Shown here piece after piece: positions 16,459-24,752 of a DNA stretch of 50,214 bases. A model generated the notes under the pieces. The model ran no database searches. It saw only the letters and a program-made list of their open reading frames with translations, and was not told the origin of the DNA. The DNA comes from Pseudomonadota bacterium. GTDB lineage: Bacteria > Desulfobacterota > Binatia > UBA1149. The stretch spans positions 1 through 50,214 of the forward strand of contig JACNKC010000071.1 of assembly GCA_014382245.1 (NCBI GenBank), written 5' to 3'. The translations under genes and the position numbers were made by a program. Within the stretch, counting starts at the first letter, position 1; each line of letters opens with the position of its first letter.

Positions 16459-17907
16459 TCAGGAAGCGCTCCCCTTCTTGAATCGCTTCATGCGGCGACG
16501 AAAACCCGCGACCCAGCCCTTGCGCACCCGCTGCGGCTTGTCGTTGAACACCAGCGCGCCGTCTTCCACGTCGCTCGACACCGTCGAGCCTGCAGCAACG
16601 TAGCTGTCGTTGCCCAGCCGTACCGGCGCCACCAACTGGGTATCGCTGCCTATCTGCACCCGGTCTCCTATGATGGTCGGGTGCTTCTGGTAGCCGTCGT
16701 AGTTGCAGGTGATGGTTCCGGCGCCTACGTTCACGTCCCTGCCAAGCCGCGCATCGCCGATGTAACTGAGGTGATTGGCCTTCGAGCCACGGCCGAGCCG
16801 GCTCTTCTTGATCTCGACAAAATTCCCCACATGAACTTCCTCGTCCAGGCGGGCTTCGGGTCGCAGGTGTGCGTAGGGTCCCAGCAGTGAGCCCTTGCCT
16901 ACGCTGGCCTCGGTGGCCACCACGCCCCAGCGCAGGTGTACGCGATCGCCGACCTGGCTGTCATTGAGAAAACAGTTGCCGTCGAGCACGCAGTTGCGAC
17001 CGATACGCGTGTTGCCCCATATGCGAGCGCCGGGCCCCACCACGGTGTCGCGGCCCAGGCGCGCGTCGCAGGAAAGAGTCACCGTAGCCGGATCGAGAAA
17101 GCTCACGCCCTTGTCCATCCAGCCGGCTATCAGTCGTTCCTGCATCAGCATCTCTGCCTGCGCCAGGTCATGCCGAGTGTTTATTCCCAGCCCCTCGCTG
17201 TCGTCATCCATCACCCAGGCAGCGGCGCTGTCCCTGGCCGAGGCCATTGCCAACAGGTCGGTGAGGTAATACTCGCCCTGGGCGTTATCCCTGCCGAGCC
17301 CGGCCAGGGCCTTGAGCATGAAGCGGGCATCGAAACACCAGCTGCCGCTGTTGACCTCGAAGACCTCCCGCTGAGCAGCCGTGGCGTCGCGGTGTTCGAC
17401 AACCGACAGCCGGCCGTCCATTTCTCTTATAATGCGCCCGTAGCCAGAGGGATCGTCTACCTCCATGCCCAGCACCGTGGCCAGGGCAGCGTTGCGTCCA
17501 TGCTGCTTGAGCAGCGAGCGCAAGGTTGATGTCGTCAGCAGGGGAACGTCGCCGCACAATACGAGCACGTCGCCATCGAAGCCGCGTAGAGCCGATCTTG
17601 CCTGCAATACCGCGTGGCCGGTTCCGAGCTGCTCGGCCTGCAACACGCAGCGCAGATCACCGCCTTCACCGTCCCCCACGCAAGAGCGCACGGCCTCGGC
17701 ACCATCACCCACCACCACAACGAGGCGCTCGGGCTTGAGCGCCCGCGCCGTCACGAGCACGTGGTCGATCATCGCCCGACCGGCCACCTCGTGCAGCACC
17801 TTGGGCAGGTCTGAGCGCATGCGCTTGCCCTCACCAGCGGCCAGTACGACCACCGCCAGGGGTCGCCGCGCAGGAGCCAATGTTTTTCGAGTCTTGTCAG
17901 TCGCCAT
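16459..17907 (-). CDS. glmU: Bifunctional UDP-GlcNAc pyrophosphorylase / GlcN-1-P acetyltransferase
   Basis: A cytoplasmic enzyme of about 482 aa that acetylates GlcN-1-P and couples it to UTP, giving UDP-GlcNAc. The uridyltransferase domain opens with VVLAAGEGKRMRSDLPKVLH and has LCGDVPLL; the C-terminal half is a left-handed beta-helix of hexapeptide repeats with TITCNYDGYQKHPT and the acetyl-CoA site region. Starts at 17907 (used here) and 17919 are both plausible; both overlap the end of the preceding gene. It lies directly before glmS. The last 20 residues are strongly basic (RRRMKRFKK). Confidence 0.96.
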   Translation of the reverse strand: MATDKTRKTLAPARRPLAVVVLAAGEGKRMRSDLPKVLHEVAGRAMIDHVLVTARALKPERLVVVVGDGAEAVRSCVGDGEGGDLRCVLQAEQLGTGHAVLQARSALRGFDGDVLVLCGDVPLLTTSTLRSLLKQHGRNAALATVLGMEVDDPSGYGRIIREMDGRLSVVEHRDATAAQREVFEVNSGSWCFDARFMLKALAGLGRDNAQGEYYLTDLLAMASARDSAAAWVMDDDSEGLGINTRHDLAQAEMLMQERLIAGWMDKGVSFLDPATVTLSCDARLGRDTVVGPGARIWGNTRIGRNCVLDGNCFLNDSQVGDRVHLRWGVVATEASVGKGSLLGPYAHLRPEARLDEEVHVGNFVEIKKSRLGRGSKANHLSYIGDARLGRDVNVGAGTITCNYDGYQKHPTIIGDRVQIGSDTQLVAPVRLGNDSYVAAGSTVSSDVEDGALVFNDKPQRVRKGWVAGFRRRMKRFKKGSAS

Positions 17908-18781
17908 CTCTTTTGCCATCCAGCAGCCCCGACAGGGGGTCATCGCCGGGTTTCCATTGTATCAATCCCCCGGTGTCCTGCGCGATAATGAATACACCCC
18001 CGGGCAGCAGGGCCAGCCCTTCGGGGAGAAAACCCGGAATCCTGAACGTTCCGTGCGCCGAACCGTCACGTCCGACCACCGCGACGCGCCCCGAAAGCGC
18101 GCTCGTTATGAGAAAAACTTCGCGCCCGGGCAGCCACACGATAGCCGAAAGTGCGGCCGGACCCAGTTCGTGGACAGCCACTATGCGAGCAGAAGCGTCG
18201 CCCCGGCCACTGCGCAGGGGCAGCAGCAGCTCGAGCAGGGCGGGGGGATCGTTCTGGTTGACTGCAAAGAAGCTGCCCCCCTCGGCCTGCTCAGACGAGG
18301 CTATAAAGGTAAGTCCTTCGAGCCCATCGCCGCCGGGCCTGATGTACTCGCGGTCGCCCGCCCAGCCCCGGTCAAGACGAAAGCGCCTGAGAGCTTTGAA
18401 GGAGTCAGGATCTATCTCAACGATCTCGTCGGATCCCTCGCGCAGCACGTAAACCAGCCCGCTCGAGGGATCGCTGGTCACGCCTTCGAGGTCGCCCCCG
18501 AGCACCGAAATGCGAAGCAGTTTTCCGTCGAGACCCACTTCGGCCACGTCTCCCTCGTCGCCGACTACAAAAAGCGTGTTACGCCCCGGGTGCAGCACCA
18601 GTCCCGAAGGCTCGCGCAAGCGGGCCAGCTCCCACTGCTGCGTGGCTGCCGATCCCGCAGCCCCCAGGCCCGCGCCGGCCGACAAGGCCAGCAGCAAGGC
18701 CAGCAGCAAGGCCACGGCCGATAGCCCCGAAATCCGAGCGTAAAGCCTGCGAGATGAAAATTTTTGCCTGACTGAGATCAC
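17897..18781 (-). CDS. SdiA-regulated-domain beta-propeller protein, membrane-anchored or secreted
   Basis: A protein of 294 aa with a basic N-terminus and one long hydrophobic segment (about 18-45) that is a signal peptide or anchor. The rest shows repeated propeller-like blades: LREPSGLVLHPGRNTLFVV, LEGVTSDPSSGLVYVL, LEGLTFIASS and PEGLALLPGGVFIIA. This matches the SdiA-regulated (YjiK-like) family, extracytoplasmic proteins of uncertain role; calcium or sugar-phosphate binding is only a guess. The start is GTG at 18781. The stop overlaps the start of glmU, so it is the first gene of a likely glmU-glmS operon. Confidence 0.8.
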   Translation of the reverse strand: MISVRQKFSSRRLYARISGLSAVALLLALLLALSAGAGLGAAGSAATQQWELARLREPSGLVLHPGRNTLFVVGDEGDVAEVGLDGKLLRISVLGGDLEGVTSDPSSGLVYVLREGSDEIVEIDPDSFKALRRFRLDRGWAGDREYIRPGGDGLEGLTFIASSEQAEGGSFFAVNQNDPPALLELLLPLRSGRGDASARIVAVHELGPAALSAIVWLPGREVFLITSALSGRVAVVGRDGSAHGTFRIPGFLPEGLALLPGGVFIIAQDTGGLIQWKPGDDPLSGLLDGKRDGD

Positions 18782-18938
18782 TTCGCTTATATATTTGTCG
18801 CAACAATCGACCCAGGGCTGTTGAACCTTACATTACCATCCCAGAAAATAGGGGGACGTGAAACCACTACGACCTGCACTGAACAGGGGCCAGGCTCGTG
18901 GCCCCGAACATTATACCCCCTCGCGGCACAGCCCCGAT

Positions 18939-19508
18939 ATGGTGGCGACAGGGCTACGGGTCTTTGCCACCCTGTTGCTGCCGCTTATGTTCGCGGCCTG
19001 CGCCGGCAACCTGCGCGCCACCCTGGGCAGCAATGACAGCCCGGCCCTGCCAGCGGAGCTCGCTGACGAATCGGTGGCCCTGCTGCTCGACAAGTCTTCG
19101 CGCCAGTTGTCGGTTTACCGCGAAGGTGAGCTCTACCGCCGTTACCCGGTCAACCTGGGCCGGCGACCCAGCGGCGCCAAGCGCTTCCAGGGCGACATGC
19201 GCACTCCCGAAGGGCTGTACCGCATCTCGTCTATAAAACCCCACAACCGCTGGGTCTATTTTCTCGCCATCGACTACCCCAACCGCAGCGACAATGAACG
19301 CTACAAGCGCCTGCTCGAAGAAGAGCGGGTCCCTATCCTGGGCGGCAAGGCACTGGCCATAGGTTCGGGCCTGGGACTGCACGGAAGTGATAGCGCCCAC
19401 GATGGCGACACAGATTGGACCAGGGGCTGCGTGGCGCTCAGCAACAGCGATATTACCGAGCTCCACGAGCTGGTCGAAACCGGTACGCCCGTGCTGTTCA
19501 GGCGCTGA
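18939..19508 (+). CDS. L,D-transpeptidase (YkuD domain) lipoprotein
   Basis: A protein of 189 aa from ATG 18939. The signal peptide ends in a lipobox-like LMFAAC (Cys 21). The YkuD domain begins at ALLLDKSSRQLSVY and contains HGSDS (about 148) and TRGCVALSNSDI, with the catalytic Cys near 164. Such enzymes make 3-3 crosslinks in peptidoglycan or attach lipoproteins to it; the role here is not fixed. An in-frame GTG at 18858 would add 27 charged residues before the signal peptide and has AGGGGG only two bases away, so 18939 is preferred. It is transcribed away from the glmU-glmS run. Confidence 0.9.
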   Translation: MVATGLRVFATLLLPLMFAACAGNLRATLGSNDSPALPAELADESVALLLDKSSRQLSVYREGELYRRYPVNLGRRPSGAKRFQGDMRTPEGLYRISSIKPHNRWVYFLAIDYPNRSDNERYKRLLEEERVPILGGKALAIGSGLGLHGSDSAHDGDTDWTRGCVALSNSDITELHELVETGTPVLFRR

Positions 19509-19602
19509 GCCACAGGCAATCGATAAGCCCACGGCAGCGTCGCCACGAGCGTGGGCCACTGCAGCCGTAGACTGCCGAGGCCCACGGGTATACAGTTCGA
19601 GG

Positions 19603-20061
19603 GTGGACACCGTCTTGCTCATACTTGGACCGGCTGGCGCTGACGGGGAGCTCGTCGAAGCGGCAGCCAACCGGGTTACAAAGACGGGAACCGAACTCGT
19701 ACTGCTCGCCGTGTCCGACCCCGAGAGGGTCTCGGATATCGTCAACCGAGTGTGTGAAGCCGGGCAGATCGGCTCGCGTCCGTCGGGCGACCTGGCCGAC
19801 ACCCTGCACGAAAGGCAGGAAAAATTACTGGTCGATCAGTCCCAACAGCTGGTGGGGGATTTCCAGGAAAAGGGACTGTCCTGCCGCCTGGAGTTCAGGC
19901 GCGGCGACGCCGTGGCGGAGACCGCAGCGGTGATTACCAGCCTAACCCCCGATTGCGTCGTTATCGAGAAACGAAAGCGTTCATTATTCCGTCTCGTTAA
20001 GCAGGACAGGTTCCTCGACGACCTGCGCGAGAAGTTCAAATTTACATTGTTAGAAGTCTGA
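19603..20061 (+). CDS. Universal stress protein (UspA)-like protein
   Basis: A protein of 152 aa starting at GTG 19603 with the alternating beta-alpha pattern of the Usp fold: VDTVLLILGPAGADGELVEAA, TELVLLAV, then FRRGDAVAETAAVI and DCVVIEKRKRSLFRLVKQDR. The last part stands where the ATP-binding G-x2-G-x9-G(S/T) loop of UspA would lie, and that loop is not clear here. It may bind no nucleotide. The gene is 94 bases after the transpeptidase gene and its 3' end overlaps the convergent next gene by 12 bases. Confidence 0.65.
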   Translation: MDTVLLILGPAGADGELVEAAANRVTKTGTELVLLAVSDPERVSDIVNRVCEAGQIGSRPSGDLADTLHERQEKLLVDQSQQLVGDFQEKGLSCRLEFRRGDAVAETAAVITSLTPDCVVIEKRKRSLFRLVKQDRFLDDLREKFKFTLLEV

Positions 20062-20571
20062 CGTGAAGCAGATGTCATCGTCGAGCTCACTGCTGCCGGC
20101 GATGATCCTGCGCAACAACTCCGGCATCGACTCGCGCATGTTCTCAACGAGTTCTTCGAGCGGCAACTCACCGTCGCAGGAGCCCTCTACGCCCAACAAC
20201 TCCTGCAGGCACAGCACTGGCTTGCCAATGCTTTCGTCGAGCTCGAGCAGGTAGTTTGCGTCGGGGCTCGACCATCCCACCAGCGTATCGGCCGCAGATA
20301 TAACCCCCTGTTCGGCCACTATTTCCGGGCAGGAATCGCTGCCTGGCTTTACCCCGGCCCTGGCGAGCAAGGCCAGGTCCGCAGCCCCCGCGCGTCCGGC
20401 CGCACTGCCGCGCCCCACGACCGACACGCGCAGCCGCTCCGACCAACCGTGCCGCGCAGCGCATTCGCTGAGTATGCTCGCGGTGGCCAGCAACAGCGCT
20501 ACGCTGTCCGAACCTACCACCGCCACCTGCCTGGACCCGTCGCTAATCGCTTGCTCCAGCATACAACCCAC
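20050..20571 (-). CDS. Hypothetical protein, possibly a degenerate low-molecular-weight phosphatase fold
   Basis: A protein of 173 aa, start GTG 20571 or ATG 20562. I see no certain family. The order of elements (a first strand and helix VAVVGSDSVALLLATASIL; ADLALLARAGVK; an ISAADTLVGWSS strand; then the acidic end PLEELVENMRESMPELLRRI) follows the layout of low-molecular-weight tyrosine phosphatases. The CX5R catalytic loop is absent, so it would not be active as one. This relation is an inference from layout only. It is convergent with the Usp-like gene, overlapping it by 12 bases. Confidence 0.5.
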   Translation of the reverse strand: MGCMLEQAISDGSRQVAVVGSDSVALLLATASILSECAARHGWSERLRVSVVGRGSAAGRAGAADLALLARAGVKPGSDSCPEIVAEQGVISAADTLVGWSSPDANYLLELDESIGKPVLCLQELLGVEGSCDGELPLEELVENMRESMPELLRRIIAGSSELDDDICFTSDF

Positions 20572-20763
20572 CCCGCCACGCGAACATTAAGTTCTCATAG
20601 CTGATACCCCAGTATAGCAGTTTTAGCCTGCCCGACCGGGGGGGGCACGTGGGGAGGATACGCGCCGGCGATGAATCCGTACCCCCCCGGCCAGGTATAA
20701 ATGTTTCGGGAACGGCTTCCAGCCCTTGTAAAGCGGTACCCATATGTATTAGAAACAGCTGTC

Positions 20764-21420
20764 ATGGCCGCCACAACAAAGACGCCCCGCACAACCGCTA
20801 GAAACCGATCCCGCACCGAAAGTGTGACAATTCGCAGGATCTTCACTGCCTTCACGGACTCTCCGGTGGGCAGGATCTACCTGGCCTCTACCGACACCAG
20901 CCTGGTGCGGGTCGAGTTGCCTGGAGACAACGCGGCCATACGAATGAACGTGTGGCTGGCGATGCGCTTCGCGCAGGCAAAGGTAAGTCGTGGCATCACC
21001 CCGGTGCTCAGGCACGCCACCGAACAGCTGGCCGAGTACTTTGCCGGCAAGCGGGCCGCCTTTGACCTGCCGCTGATGATGGTGGGTACCGACTTCCAGG
21101 TGGACGTATGGAAGGCCGTTGAGAAGGTTCCCTTCGGCAGCCACCTGTCCTACAGCGAGATTTCACAGAACGTGGGCCGCCCCAAGGCAGTGCGCGCCAC
21201 TGGCCGCGCGCAGGGCGCGAACCCCCTGCCCATCGTCATTCCCTGCCACCGCGTGGTGGGAGCCGACGGCACCCTTACCGGCTACGCTGGCGGCCTGGAA
21301 CTGAAAAGCTGGCTGCTCGGCCACGAGGAGCGCTTTCTTCCCCTGCTCTCGGAAAGAACCGCCGGGTGGCGACTGGCAAAGGGGCTGGCCGAGTATCCCG
21401 AACTGAACTCCAAGAACTGA
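20764..21420 (+). CDS. ogt: Methylated-DNA--[protein]-cysteine S-methyltransferase
   Basis: A suicide DNA-repair protein of 218 aa that removes alkyl groups from O6-alkylguanine. The C-terminal domain has the signature IPCHRVVG with the acceptor Cys near 161, preceded by the helix-turn-helix region FQVDVWKAVEKVPFG and the RAQGANPLP stretch. The N-terminal domain is short and weakly conserved. An in-frame ATG at 20701, after AGG-TATAA, would add 21 residues; 20764 gives a more usual length. The stop is 8 bases from the convergent helical-protein gene. Confidence 0.92.
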   Translation: MAATTKTPRTTARNRSRTESVTIRRIFTAFTDSPVGRIYLASTDTSLVRVELPGDNAAIRMNVWLAMRFAQAKVSRGITPVLRHATEQLAEYFAGKRAAFDLPLMMVGTDFQVDVWKAVEKVPFGSHLSYSEISQNVGRPKAVRATGRAQGANPLPIVIPCHRVVGADGTLTGYAGGLELKSWLLGHEERFLPLLSERTAGWRLAKGLAEYPELNSKN

Positions 21421-21428
21421 GCGCCCGG

Positions 21429-22064
21429 CTACTGCTCTTTTCGCGCCTGCCAGGCGCGGTGAAACCACGCCAGGGTGGTCACCTGGTCTTCGCAGACTGT
21501 CATCAGCAACTGCCGCGTAAGCGGATCGGCCTGCAAGGCCTCGGCAAACTCGCGCAGCGGCCGCACCGCGTCTTCCACGTCAGGAAACTCTGCCACCACG
21601 GCGGCCAGGCGATCGGCGTCAGTGGCCACCGGGTCGAGCAGCGCAGCGTTGTACTTCTCCATCCAGGCAGGAACCGCGGCGACGGCGTCGGCACCGAGGT
21701 CGGCCAGGCGACGTTCGAACAGCTCAGCGTGGGCAGCCGCCCGCGCAGCGGCGCCACGCAGGCCACCGCCAAGCTCCTCGTCATCGGTGTTGTCAGCCCA
21801 GGCGGCCAGGGTCAAGGAACCCGACCTCTCGGCAGCACGCCAGGCATCGAGCCTGCCGGCCAGCAGGGTGGTTGAATCGTTGTCTTCGCTCACTGTCTCT
21901 TTGCTTGCTGGCTCTTCGGCCGACAGCTCGCCGAGGGGGCCGTCATCGGACTTATCACCGTTATCCTGTATCTCGGCCAACTGTTCGAGCAACAATTCCT
22001 CGTCCAGGCCGCCGCGCCTGAAAAGTCCCAGCAGGCGGCGTATTTCTTCCTTGCGGTCGTTCAT
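21429..22064 (-). CDS. Hypothetical helical protein, ferritin-like
   Basis: A protein of 211 aa, nearly all alpha-helical. After an acidic segment (about 30-75) come long helices with Glu/His patterns typical of ferritin-like four-helix bundles: AAERSGSLTLAAWAD, RAAAHAELFERRLADLG and EDQVTTLAWFHRAWQ. It could bind iron or another metal, but I cannot match a named family. The start is set at ATG 22064 (MNDRKEEIRR), with AAGGAAAG thirteen bases upstream. No signal peptide. Confidence 0.55.
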   Translation of the reverse strand: MNDRKEEIRRLLGLFRRGGLDEELLLEQLAEIQDNGDKSDDGPLGELSAEEPASKETVSEDNDSTTLLAGRLDAWRAAERSGSLTLAAWADNTDDEELGGGLRGAAARAAAHAELFERRLADLGADAVAAVPAWMEKYNAALLDPVATDADRLAAVVAEFPDVEDAVRPLREFAEALQADPLTRQLLMTVCEDQVTTLAWFHRAWQARKEQ

Positions 22065-22154
22065 CGAGGCCCCGGGTCTTTCCTTACACACCATGATAAG
22101 ACCCCGGCCCAGCGGTGATGCAAGGAAAAACGCAGAAAGAACTGCTGGCCGCCC

Positions 22155-22316
22155 GCTGGAAGCGAGGCCGCCGCGCTTCCCGTACTGCTCGACGCCGAGA
22201 CGGCCTGCTGGGGTGACCCGGCCTTTGATCTCGCGTTCTGCCTTAACCACCAGGCGCTCAAGTGCGCCTGGCAACCGCAGCACAGCAAGGGCTACCTGGC
22301 CTGCTGCCAGGGCCTA
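22155..22316 (+). pseudogene. Remnant of an aminoglycoside-phosphotransferase-like (APH/kinase) gene
   Basis: There is no start codon, but one plus-strand frame (open from about 22119) reads AALPVLLDAETACWGDPAFD and then LAFCLNHQALKCAWQP, ending near SKGYLACCQGL. This matches the C-terminal part of the protein-kinase-like APH/phosphotransferase family, where the D-x-E (here DAE) binds metal and the WGDPAFDLA motif follows. The usual upstream HGDxxxxN catalytic loop is not in frame. The remnant ends at the convergent thiolase stop and its frame runs on into thiolase antisense. It looks like the tail of a lost gene. Confidence 0.5.
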
Positions 22317-23498
22317 GCAGGCCTCGAACAGGCCGGCCATTCCCTGGCCACCGCCTATGCACATGGTGACTATGCCGTAGCGCTTGCCCTGCCTCTTGAG
22401 CTCACGCAGCAGGTGACCGACCATGCGTGAGCCGGTCATGCCGTAGGGATGGCCGATGGCGATCGAGCCACCGTTGGGATTGATCTGCTCGTCGGTGATA
22501 CCCAGCTCGCGCATGCAGTAGAGCGCCTGCGAAGCGAACGCCTCGTTGAGCTCCACGATGTCGATGTCTTCTATCTTCAATCCGTGTCGCGACAAGAGCT
22601 TGGGCACCGCGAAGACCGGGCCTATGCCCATCTCTTCGGGCCGGCAACCGGCCACAGCGAAACCGCGGAACACGCCCATCGGCTGTACGTCGAGTTGCTT
22701 GGCTCGCTCGGCAGACATCAGCACGGTGGCAGAAGCACCGTCGCTCATCTGGCTGGCGTTGCCGGCCGTCACGCTGCCGTCTTCCTTGAACACCGGCTTG
22801 AGAGACGCCAGTCCCTCGAGCGTGGTGGTCGGACGGTTGCACTCGTCGTGATCAACGTTGACCTCCACCATCTCGGTCTCGCCGGTCTCCTTGTTTTTCT
22901 TTGCCCAGGTGGCCGACAAGGGAGTGATCTCTTCGGCCATGATGCCAGCCTCGAGGGCGGCCGCGTAGCGCTGCTGGCTGCGCAGGGCGAAAGCGTCCTG
23001 GTCCTCGCGCGAGATGTTGTAGCGCTCGGCCACTACCTCTGCCGTATCGCCCATCCCCATGTATACACCGGGCCATTTTTCGTTGATTTTCTCGCTGAAA
23101 ATACCGTTCTGGTTAGCCTGTCCCTGGCCCAGGGTGATGCTCTCCACGCCACCGCCTATGGCCACCTCGGCGCCCTCGGCAATTACCTGGTGCGCGGCCA
23201 TCGCCACGGCCTGCAGGCCCGAAGAACAGAAGCGGTTGACCGTGGTAGCGGCCACGGTCTCGGGCAGCCCGGCTCCCAGGGTCGCCACGCGCGCGACGTT
23301 CATTCCCTGCGGCCCCTCGGGAAACCCGCAACCTATTACCACGTCCTCGATCTCTGATTTATCCACGTTGGGTACGGCGTCGAGCGCCGAAACCAGGGCG
23401 TGGCTGCAAAGCTCATCGGGACGGGTGACGTTAAAACTGCCACGGTAGGACTTGGCCATACCGGTGCGCATGCTCGAAACAATTACGGCTTCTCTCAT
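22314..23498 (-). CDS. Acetyl-CoA acetyltransferase (thiolase)
   Basis: A thiolase of 394 aa: condensation of two acetyl-CoA or thiolysis of 3-oxoacyl-CoA. The catalytic Cys is at 91 (RFCSSGLQA), with IELNEAFA-like VELNEAFASQA, GGSIAIGHPYGMTGSR (His 350) and CIGGGQG (Cys 380). The full active site and normal length suggest a working enzyme, either degradative or biosynthetic. The start at ATG 23498 is the family start (MREAVIVS). No other beta-oxidation gene is adjacent, so its pathway cannot be inferred from context. Confidence 0.95.
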   Translation of the reverse strand: MREAVIVSSMRTGMAKSYRGSFNVTRPDELCSHALVSALDAVPNVDKSEIEDVVIGCGFPEGPQGMNVARVATLGAGLPETVAATTVNRFCSSGLQAVAMAAHQVIAEGAEVAIGGGVESITLGQGQANQNGIFSEKINEKWPGVYMGMGDTAEVVAERYNISREDQDAFALRSQQRYAAALEAGIMAEEITPLSATWAKKNKETGETEMVEVNVDHDECNRPTTTLEGLASLKPVFKEDGSVTAGNASQMSDGASATVLMSAERAKQLDVQPMGVFRGFAVAGCRPEEMGIGPVFAVPKLLSRHGLKIEDIDIVELNEAFASQALYCMRELGITDEQINPNGGSIAIGHPYGMTGSRMVGHLLRELKRQGKRYGIVTMCIGGGQGMAGLFEAC

Positions 23499-23631
23499 CT
23501 TGGTAAAAACTCCAGTGCTTTATTGATTGCAGAAAACAGCGTGCACGTGGCCAATGGCCACTACGCCAACCCGGACACTACGTCAGAACGTTGGCTCAGC
23601 CAACAGCACGCGCAGGGCCAGGGCCACTCCT

Positions 23632-24654
23632 TCAGAAAGGAAGCGAAAGCGGCACTAACAGGTCAAGGGCCAACGCCAGCACGAACAGCCCACCCGCACG
23701 GCGGGTGTGACGAAACGCCCAGGCCACGTACCACAAGGGCCACAGCGGAAATCCCTCGGGGGCCTCGTCCGGCGGGGGTTCGCTGAAGGTCGCCAGGGTT
23801 TCACGCAGCATGGGCAGCCCGGCCAACACCAGCAGCGCCCAGGGCGTCAGCAGCCCGGCCAGCACCAAGGCACCCGTGGCCAGGTAAAACACCACCATCA
23901 TCGCCTTGGCCCATCGCAGCGCCCGGGTCGGGCCGAGAATTACCGGCAGCGTGCGTATACCCTTGGCCGAGTCGGCCTCTATCTTGTCTATATGCTTGCC
24001 GAAAAGAACCGAGGTCACCAGCAGCGCGTAGGGCAGGCTGGCCAGCAGCACATCGGCGGGCGCCGCGCCCGTGGCAACGTAGCAGGTACCACCCACCATG
24101 AGCGGGCCCCAGACGATGAACACGCCAGGCTCGCCCAGCCCGTGGTGTTTGAGCCGCAGCGGCGGCGCGACATAGAACACGCTGATGAACAATCCGCCCA
24201 TCGCGAACCAGGCCACCATCGGCCCGCGAAGCTCAACGAAGTAAATCAGTATGAGCAGGTCAACGATGTTGGCCAGCGCTATGGCGGCGATCAACCCACG
24301 CTTGGATACGAGGCCAGAGAAGATCGGGTGCGGTGCGTACTGCGTGCGAACGTAACCCTCGGTGTCTACTCCCGAGTCGGTGTCGAAGTAGTCGTTGATC
24401 ATGTTGTTGGCCGCGTGGGCCACGAGTAGACCGAAAGTCGCGAGCGCAAACAGGCCCCAGTCGGAGTTGCCTGCGCGGGCGGCGAGCAAGCCCCCCACGC
24501 AGGCCGAAAACAAGGTCATCGGAAAAACGCTTGCACGCACGATGAGCAACCAGCGCGACAACAGGTCCACGCGGCGGCCTTCTTCGAGGTTCTGGGTCTG
24601 AAGTACCTGGAGCCAGTTCGAAACCAATGAGCTTGTTGCCATGACGGACAGCAT
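23632..24654 (-). CDS. UbiA-family prenyltransferase (MenA-like)
   Basis: A membrane protein of 340 aa with about eight to nine helices. The first aspartate-rich motif reads NDYFDTDSGVD (87-97) and the second DKIEAD near residue 224, both needed to bind Mg2+ and the prenyl diphosphate. The layout matches UbiA/MenA enzymes that attach an isoprenoid tail to a quinone or naphthoate ring; the substrate is not clear. The start is ATG 24654 or 24642. It is divergent from the CDP-alcohol phosphatidyltransferase-like gene, with 98 bases between. Confidence 0.88.
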   Translation of the reverse strand: MLSVMATSSLVSNWLQVLQTQNLEEGRRVDLLSRWLLIVRASVFPMTLFSACVGGLLAARAGNSDWGLFALATFGLLVAHAANNMINDYFDTDSGVDTEGYVRTQYAPHPIFSGLVSKRGLIAAIALANIVDLLILIYFVELRGPMVAWFAMGGLFISVFYVAPPLRLKHHGLGEPGVFIVWGPLMVGGTCYVATGAAPADVLLASLPYALLVTSVLFGKHIDKIEADSAKGIRTLPVILGPTRALRWAKAMMVVFYLATGALVLAGLLTPWALLVLAGLPMLRETLATFSEPPPDEAPEGFPLWPLWYVAWAFRHTRRAGGLFVLALALDLLVPLSLPF

Positions 24655-24752
24655 CTTGCCGCGTAACGAGCCCCAGGCAAACGGCCGCCGACCACGCCCT
24701 CCAGCCCGGGCCGGGTTCGATTCCCGCCGCCGCTGTAGCTAGACTCGGTTGC

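Noticed and set aside
21475..22317. Ser/Arg-rich plus-strand frame over the ferritin-like gene
   Set aside because: Low-complexity shadow; not in the same frame as the APH remnant.
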